A stretch of DNA of 64,000 nt, from positions 35,420-99,419 of the forward strand of contig NZ_JAJAQI010000022.1 in NCBI RefSeq assembly GCF_020523605.1, read 5' to 3'. The translations under genes were made by a program, and so were the position numbers. A model generated the notes under the pieces. That model searched no databases. It saw only the letters and a program-made list of their open reading frames with translations, and had not been told where the DNA came from. Shown here one piece after another: positions 63,071 through 64,000 of the stretch; position 1 is the first letter of the stretch; each line of letters starts with the position of its first letter. The DNA is from Roseicella aerolata. Its GTDB lineage: Bacteria > Pseudomonadota > Alphaproteobacteria > Acetobacterales > Acetobacteraceae.

Positions 63071-63295
63071 TCAGGGGCGGGGCGGGAGGGCCGACCTCAT
63101 CAAGTGGCAGGCGCCTGACGCAAAAGCGAACAGCAGACCGCGCCACCAAGCGGAGCCCTCGCCTGCCGCCGCGAGCGCCCATGAGCCCAAGGCGGCCAGC
63201 GCCAAACTCCAGCCGAGGACCCAAAGGCCAAGGCGCGCGAATGGTGCCGCGAACATGTAGGCCGGCAGCAGGAGCGTCGTGACAAAGCGCCGCAT
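63071..63295 (-). CDS. small membrane protein
   Basis: 74 aa: basic start (MRRFVTTLLLPAYMFAAPFA), two hydrophobic segments (to about residue 60) and a Pro/Arg end. It lies 18 bp downstream of the truncated gene at 63314 on the same strand, GAGG upstream. A plus-strand frame over the same bases (63051-63260) has an unnatural composition. No family recognised. Confidence 0.5.
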   Translation of the reverse strand: MRRFVTTLLLPAYMFAAPFARLGLWVLGWSLALAALGSWALAAAGEGSAWWRGLLFAFASGACHLMRSALPPRP

Positions 63296-63313
63296 GGGTC
63301 GCCTATGCCTCTC

Positions 63314-63881
63314 TTACCGCCGCGGCGGCCCCGGCACGGAACTGCCGGGCTCGAGGTAGAGCGTGATCGTGCCCGCCCTCCAGCCGGTCCGCTCGTCGCG
63401 GAAGACCTGGCCACGCGCGAGCGCGGGCCGCGGGTCCGGGTTCGCCTGGAGAATCGGGAGCCACGCCGCGGACGCCGCCAGCGACATCCGGATCCCATGC
63501 TCTGCCACCGCGATCTCTCCCGGGACGCTGGTGCGGCCGGCCCACCAGCCGGCGACTGCGCCCAGCATTGCGGCGGCGGCGAGCGACACACCGGCCAGGA
63601 CCGCCGTGCGGCGCGCGATGGCCGGCCCGGCCGTGGCGGCTCCCCGCCGGGCTGCCTCCTCGACCCGCCGCAGGAGTTCAGCTTCCGCCTTCGGCGACAG
63701 CGGCTGGCGCACGGTCTCCGACGCTGCCTCGACGCGGCGGACCGCGGCCGGGAACACGCTGAGCGCGGACGACAGGGCCGCGAGCACGAAGCGCAGCGGG
63801 TCGCGCCGCAGGCCGCCCGCTTCGACGGCCTTTTCGAGCTCCGCCCGCGCGGCCACGACCGCCTCCTCCAGGCCCTCTGGC
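63314..63881 (-). pseudogene. DUF6118-like plasmid protein, 5' end removed by IS21-type insertion
   Basis: The conserved C-terminal part is present: LLRRVEEAARRGAATAGPAI, one TM segment (LAGVSLAAAAMLGAVAGWWAG), ILQANPDPRPALARGQVFRD, GTITLYLEPGSS. The frame is open upstream to the IS edge (LEEAVVAARAELEKAVEAGG), where the IS21-type end (TGTTGATTG, from 63882) replaces the normal N-terminus. A GTG at 63856 could give a 180-aa remnant. Family name tentative. Confidence 0.6.
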
Positions 63882-64000
63882 TGTTGATTGCCACTGAGAG
63901 CTGACCCGGTTTGGGGTTAAGTTGCCACTGAGAGTTGACCCATGTTCGGACGCTAGCCTCGGGCCTTTGGTCGGGGGCGGTGGGAGTGTTGGACATGGCG
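63882..64000 (+). mobile_element. IS21-family element, left end (runs out of the window)
   Basis: Begins TGTTGATTGCC and carries two direct repeats TTGCCACTGAGAGCTGACCC (63888-63907) and TTGCCACTGAGAGTTGACCC (63922-63941), the multiple terminal repeats typical of IS21. GGGAG lies before a GTG/ATG (63987-63997) that would start istA. The rest lies to the right. Confidence 0.75.

Noticed and set aside
63051..63260. 69-aa plus-strand frame upstream of parA
   Set aside because: Pro/Ala/Arg-rich low-complexity sequence; the minus-strand membrane protein over the same bases is more protein-like.

Overview
The window is very GC-rich, gene-dense DNA of alphaproteobacterial character. The plasmid-type gene set (DUF736, DUF932, DUF2493, strawberry-notch helicase, ArdC, ParB-like) and the RepA-type replication initiator suggest an Acetobacteraceae (Roseomonas-like) or related plasmid or megaplasmid; that placement is inference. 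No rRNA or tRNA gene was seen, and both window edges cut through elements.

Region 1 (1-25.9 kb) is a copper/silver and stress island. On the minus strand lie a CusA/CusB efflux pump with a FixH-like and a small exported protein. A plus-strand run follows: a small exported protein, a Cys-rich membrane protein, a Met-rich exported protein, a cytosolic copper-storage (Csp) protein, a flavin reductase, an epimerase-membrane fusion, an SDR, a GH15 enzyme, a BI-1 protein, a methyltransferase and OsmC. Then come cueR and copA with a clear CueR operator, a lone Rieske protein, ccdA and a copZ-like gene. A long minus-strand operon closes the block: exported Cys protein, multicopper oxidase, DUF411, a 45-aa peptide, cytochrome c, Cys-rich membrane protein, SCO. 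The logic is sensing (CueR), export (CopA, CusBA), storage (Csp, Met-rich protein) and periplasmic oxidation and redox handling (multicopper oxidase, SCO, cytochrome c, CcdA).

Region 2 (26-43.4 kb) is a conserved plasmid maintenance/transfer block: ArdC (broken by an amber codon), a ParB-domain protein, a large methylase-helicase, a Toprim protein, DUF2493, DUF736, a DEAD/DEAH helicase and DUF932. An IS110/IS1111-type insertion sequence splits the DUF932 gene, and a second DUF932 relic marks the left end of the block. Two genes share a long structured leader.

Region 3 (43.5-57.4 kb) is a defence island. It holds an AbiEi/AbiEii toxin-antitoxin pair directly upstream of a Septu-like ATPase + HNH pair; a STAS-domain operon truncated by an IS630-family element next to an IS5-type relic; and an operon of MBL-fold hydrolase, E2-E1-JAB triple fusion and four-TM protein, divergent from an XRE repressor and an ImmA/IrrE peptidase. 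The last is the best candidate for an undescribed system: ubiquitin-like conjugation machinery with a putative membrane effector and a protease-controlled switch.

Region 4 (57.4-64 kb) is the replicon core: a DUF1612-type protein, a tyrosine recombinase without an ATG/GTG/TTG start that fits its domain, repA flanked by iterons (including a perfect 116-bp tandem duplication), a parA/parB-like pair, a gene truncated by an IS21-type end, and that IS end running out of the window.
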